A stretch of DNA of 21,959 bases from a virus, in the IMG/VR virus record IMGVR_UViG_3300019888_000063, positions 1-21,959 of that record. One strand, written 5' to 3'. Both the position numbers and the translations under genes were made by a program. Numbering within the stretch: the stretch's first letter is position 1; each line of letters starts with the position of its first letter. The notes below the pieces were generated by a model. The model saw only the letters and a list, made by a program, of their open reading frames with translations, did no database searches and was not told the DNA's origin. Below are positions 20,097 through 21,959 of this stretch, piece after piece.

Positions 20097-21127
20097 CTTA
20101 CTTCTCCGCATTTTCTGGTATAGGCGGATTTGAAATGGGAATACAACAAGCGTATGAAGACATTTTTTCTGAAAAGGAGAAGGAACGAATTAGGGAAAAA
20201 GATGAGAAAACTCTACGAATCAAAAAAGATAGACATGACAATGAAAGAGATTCGAGATTGGACGATTGTGGAACAAAATCACAGCAACACTTTGACGGAA
20301 GTTCAAATAGACAATCTTCTTGTATTGGTTACTCCGAAATCGACAAATACGCCGTCAAAATATATGAGCACCACTTCCCCGAACACAAGAACTATGGAGA
20401 CATCGCCAAAATCGACTGGTCAGCCGTACCCGATTTTGACCTGCTTACGGGAGGAAGTCCTTGCCAAAACTTCTCTATTGCCGGCAAGCGTGAAGGAATT
20501 GTGGGGAGCGAGTCCCGACTTGTTTGGGAGTATATCCGTTGCCTCCGGGAAAAAAAGCCAAGATATTTCATCTGGGAAAATGTTAGAGGAGTTATGTCTA
20601 GCCGAGGGGGCTGGGACTTTGCCAACATTCTCACTGCTTTTTCCAACGAGGGGTACGCTCTCTCATGGCAGGTTCTCAACTCCAAAGACTTCGGCGTGCC
20701 TCAAAACAGAGAGCGTGTCTTTGTCGTCGGTTCTAGAGGAGAAAGTCCACCCGAAGTATTTTTTGAGCGAGCAGATGACACAGAGGCTGATGAGCTACCG
20801 AGACACATCGCAAACACCCTTACAAGCAGATACGAAGGAGGACAAGCCACGGGGACGTACATTAGTGAAGGTGAACTCGATGCACAAGAGGCAGGGGAAC
20901 AGGGTCTACTCGAAGAAGGGGCTGTCGCCGACCATCCCGACGGCAGGCGGGGGCAGGCACATACCGCAATTCGTAGATTGACATGCGTGGAATGTGCCCG
21001 CCTTCAAGGTTTCCCTGACGACTGGCATAAGATTGAGGGCATATCGGACACGAGGGCTTATCAGGCGTACGGAAATGCGGTTACAGTCAATGTGATCCGC
21101 GAGATAGTTAAAAGACTAATACCATGA
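20093..21127 (+). CDS. DNA (cytosine-5)-methyltransferase
   Basis: Conserved C5 motifs in order: I FSAFSGIGGFEMG (4-16), SEIDKYA (81-87), IV GGSPCQNFSIAGKREG with catalytic C124 (120-135), VI YFIWENVRGVMSS (158-170), VIII VPQNRERVFVVG (202-213), then RRLTCVECARLQGFPDDWH (294-312) and X YGNAVTVNVIREIV (326-339). A charged insertion (about 25-76) lies between motif I and SEIDKYA. Between residues 258 and 293 the frame is unlike the family, while the second frame (20871-20969) encodes a family-like block, so a pair of compensating indels is suspected. It probably protects phage DNA from host restriction. Confidence 0.9.
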   Translation: MTYFSAFSGIGGFEMGIQQAYEDIFSEKEKERIREKDEKTLRIKKDRHDNERDSRLDDCGTKSQQHFDGSSNRQSSCIGYSEIDKYAVKIYEHHFPEHKNYGDIAKIDWSAVPDFDLLTGGSPCQNFSIAGKREGIVGSESRLVWEYIRCLREKKPRYFIWENVRGVMSSRGGWDFANILTAFSNEGYALSWQVLNSKDFGVPQNRERVFVVGSRGESPPEVFFERADDTEADELPRHIANTLTSRYEGGQATGTYISEGELDAQEAGEQGLLEEGAVADHPDGRRGQAHTAIRRLTCVECARLQGFPDDWHKIEGISDTRAYQAYGNAVTVNVIREIVKRLIP

Positions 21128-21393
21128 CCAAAATACAAGACATCCTGGAAAGATTTGATAAGCAGTTCATTAAAATCCACATGGACGGAGATACGCCTAT
21201 CGCATACACCCAGCAATTAAACGTGCTTGAAATGAAAAAGTTTATCCGCCAAGCATTGAGAGAGGTGGTGGAAGAAATAGACAGGAAAGTATTTGAGGTC
21301 GAAAATCGCCAAATCTTAGACGGTAAGAGTATGGATAAGACAGCCGAAATATCCCGATTTTTACAAAATCTAAAAGAGGAATTAAAGAAATGA
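21124..21393 (+). CDS. Hypothetical helical protein (89 aa)
   Basis: Charged, mostly helical protein (MTKIQDILERFDKQFIKIHM, MKKFIRQALREVVEEIDRKV, FLQNLKEELKK). No family is recognised. It overlaps the methyltransferase stop by four bases and the next start by four bases. Confidence 0.65.
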   Translation: MTKIQDILERFDKQFIKIHMDGDTPIAYTQQLNVLEMKKFIRQALREVVEEIDRKVFEVENRQILDGKSMDKTAEISRFLQNLKEELKK

Positions 21394-21467
21394 CCAGAAT
21401 AAAACCAACCAAAGATAATCCTGTTATCGTAAACATACGGGGCAAACTCTGTGGCGGCCTCGATTGA
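21390..21467 (+). CDS. Very short frame (25 aa), doubtful
   Basis: MTRIKPTKDNPVIVNIRGKL plus CGGLD, started by an ATG overlapping the previous stop (ATGA). The coupling supports it; the length does not. No family is recognised. Confidence 0.3.
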   Translation: MTRIKPTKDNPVIVNIRGKLCGGLD

Positions 21468-21549
21468 GAAAGAGAAATTTATTAAGGATGAGGACGAAAA
21501 GTTTATTAAGAACTTGGAAAAGAAAAGGCCAACCCCGCCAAAGAAATGA
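21451..21549 (+). CDS. Very short charged frame with GTG start (32 aa), doubtful
   Basis: The frame begins with GTG and reads MAASIEKEKFIKDEDEKFIK then NLEKKRPTPPKK. It overlaps the 25-residue frame by 17 bases. There is an upstream stop at 21430, so only GTG is available. Weak support. Confidence 0.3.
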   Translation: MAASIEKEKFIKDEDEKFIKNLEKKRPTPPKK

Positions 21550-21567
21550 AGGATAACCTTAAATAAT

Positions 21568-21699
21568 ATGACAGCCACATCCACCGTAGGAGTTCTCATG
21601 GACATAAATGAGACATTGAATCATATACTGTTTTTCATGATAATGGTTCTCATAATTTCTATGGTTGGTTACTATATTCTTTTGGCTAAAAGTTCATGA
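21568..21699 (+). CDS. Small single-pass membrane protein (43 aa)
   Basis: MTATSTVGVLMDINETLNHI runs into LFFMIMVLIISMVGYYILLA, one strong hydrophobic segment (about 20-40), then KSS. Its stop overlaps the next ATG by four bases. No family is recognised. Confidence 0.55.
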   Translation: MTATSTVGVLMDINETLNHILFFMIMVLIISMVGYYILLAKSS

Positions 21700-21959
21700 A
21701 CCTCGGAGTCCATTTCACATCTGCCCGCCTGAACTGGAAGACTCCGAAGGAGGTCTATAAGGCGTTGGACGATGAGTTTCACTTCAACCACGATCCCTGT
21801 CCGGTGAATCCAAAAGTAGATGGCCTGACAAGCGAATGGGGGGGGCGGAACTTCGTAAATCCGCCTTACGGCAGAGAGATTCCAAAGTGGGTCAAGAAAG
21901 GGTACGAAGAATGGCAGAAAGGGAAGTTGGTCGTCTTCCTCATTCCCTCTCGGACAGAT
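21696..21959 (+). CDS. Phage DNA N6-adenine methyltransferase, Dam-like (3' part outside window)
   Basis: The first 88 codons are present. The protein reads MNLGVHFTSARLNWKTPKEV, then ALDDEFHFNHDPCPVN, DGLTSEWGGRNFVNPPYGRE with the catalytic NPPY, and KLVVFLIPSRTD at the edge. The 'W-TP-F--LD-EF-F--D' start followed by NPPYG is the pattern of the phage Dam family, which methylates adenine. The adenine target sequence cannot be read from this. It is the third methyltransferase in the window. Confidence 0.85.
   Translation, partial: MNLGVHFTSARLNWKTPKEVYKALDDEFHFNHDPCPVNPKVDGLTSEWGGRNFVNPPYGREIPKWVKKGYEEWQKGKLVVFLIPSRTD

Noticed and set aside
1-21959. tRNA, rRNA, integrase, insertion sequence
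   Set aside because: No cloverleaf-like sequence, recombinase motif or transposase was recognised in any frame.

Overview
The window looks like part of the genome of a tailed bacteriophage (a free phage or a prophage cannot be told apart; no integrase and no host gene are seen). The anchor genes are a large terminase, a portal protein, an N4-gp56-type major capsid protein, a primase-polymerase/helicase, a Holliday-junction resolvase-like nuclease and three DNA methyltransferases. Stop codons are standard (TGA is used as stop). The host cannot be named: three promoter candidates match the sigma70 consensus well, all with 16-base spacers, yet almost no gene has a Shine-Dalgarno sequence at its start.

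Left part (1-17,000), all on the minus strand and read right to left. A consensus promoter at 17,086-17,113 starts the operon with a zinc-ribbon protein (16,668-16,994) and the primase-helicase (14,702-16,678). Next is a 280-base non-coding block (14,422-14,701) full of palindromes and repeated TCATATT words, a candidate replication origin. A second promoter (14,450-14,458) precedes the packaging and head genes: ParB-like/DNA methylase, small and large terminase, portal, small proteins, scaffold and capsid. A terminator (7,571-7,594) closes this unit, and another promoter (7,543-7,570) starts the next directly behind it. That unit holds two small proteins, a six-gene sugar cassette (4,6-dehydratase, DegT aminotransferase, methyltransferase, three glycosyltransferase-like proteins), a head-tail adaptor-like protein, a virion-like protein, a tiny membrane protein and a glycine-rich fibre-like protein cut by the window edge.

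Middle (17,000-17,161): the divergent control region. It has the leftward promoter, a leader with two competing hairpins and an ACAC-N3-GTGT palindrome that recurs in a rightward promoter at 18,773-18,800.

Right part (17,162-21,959), all on the plus strand: an early/accessory operon. It encodes an OB-fold-like protein, a conserved unknown, the resolvase-like nuclease, an HU-like protein, and then a promoter followed by a small gene flanked by a 32-base inverted repeat and a structured intergenic region. After that come many tiny overlapping genes (several with membrane segments), a C5-cytosine methyltransferase and a Dam-like adenine methyltransferase cut by the window edge.

The layout implies division of labour: the right arm handles DNA metabolism and modification, the left arm replication start, packaging and virion assembly. 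The sugar cassette probably decorates the virion or the host surface. All functions are read from sequence motifs remembered from known families; no database search was run.
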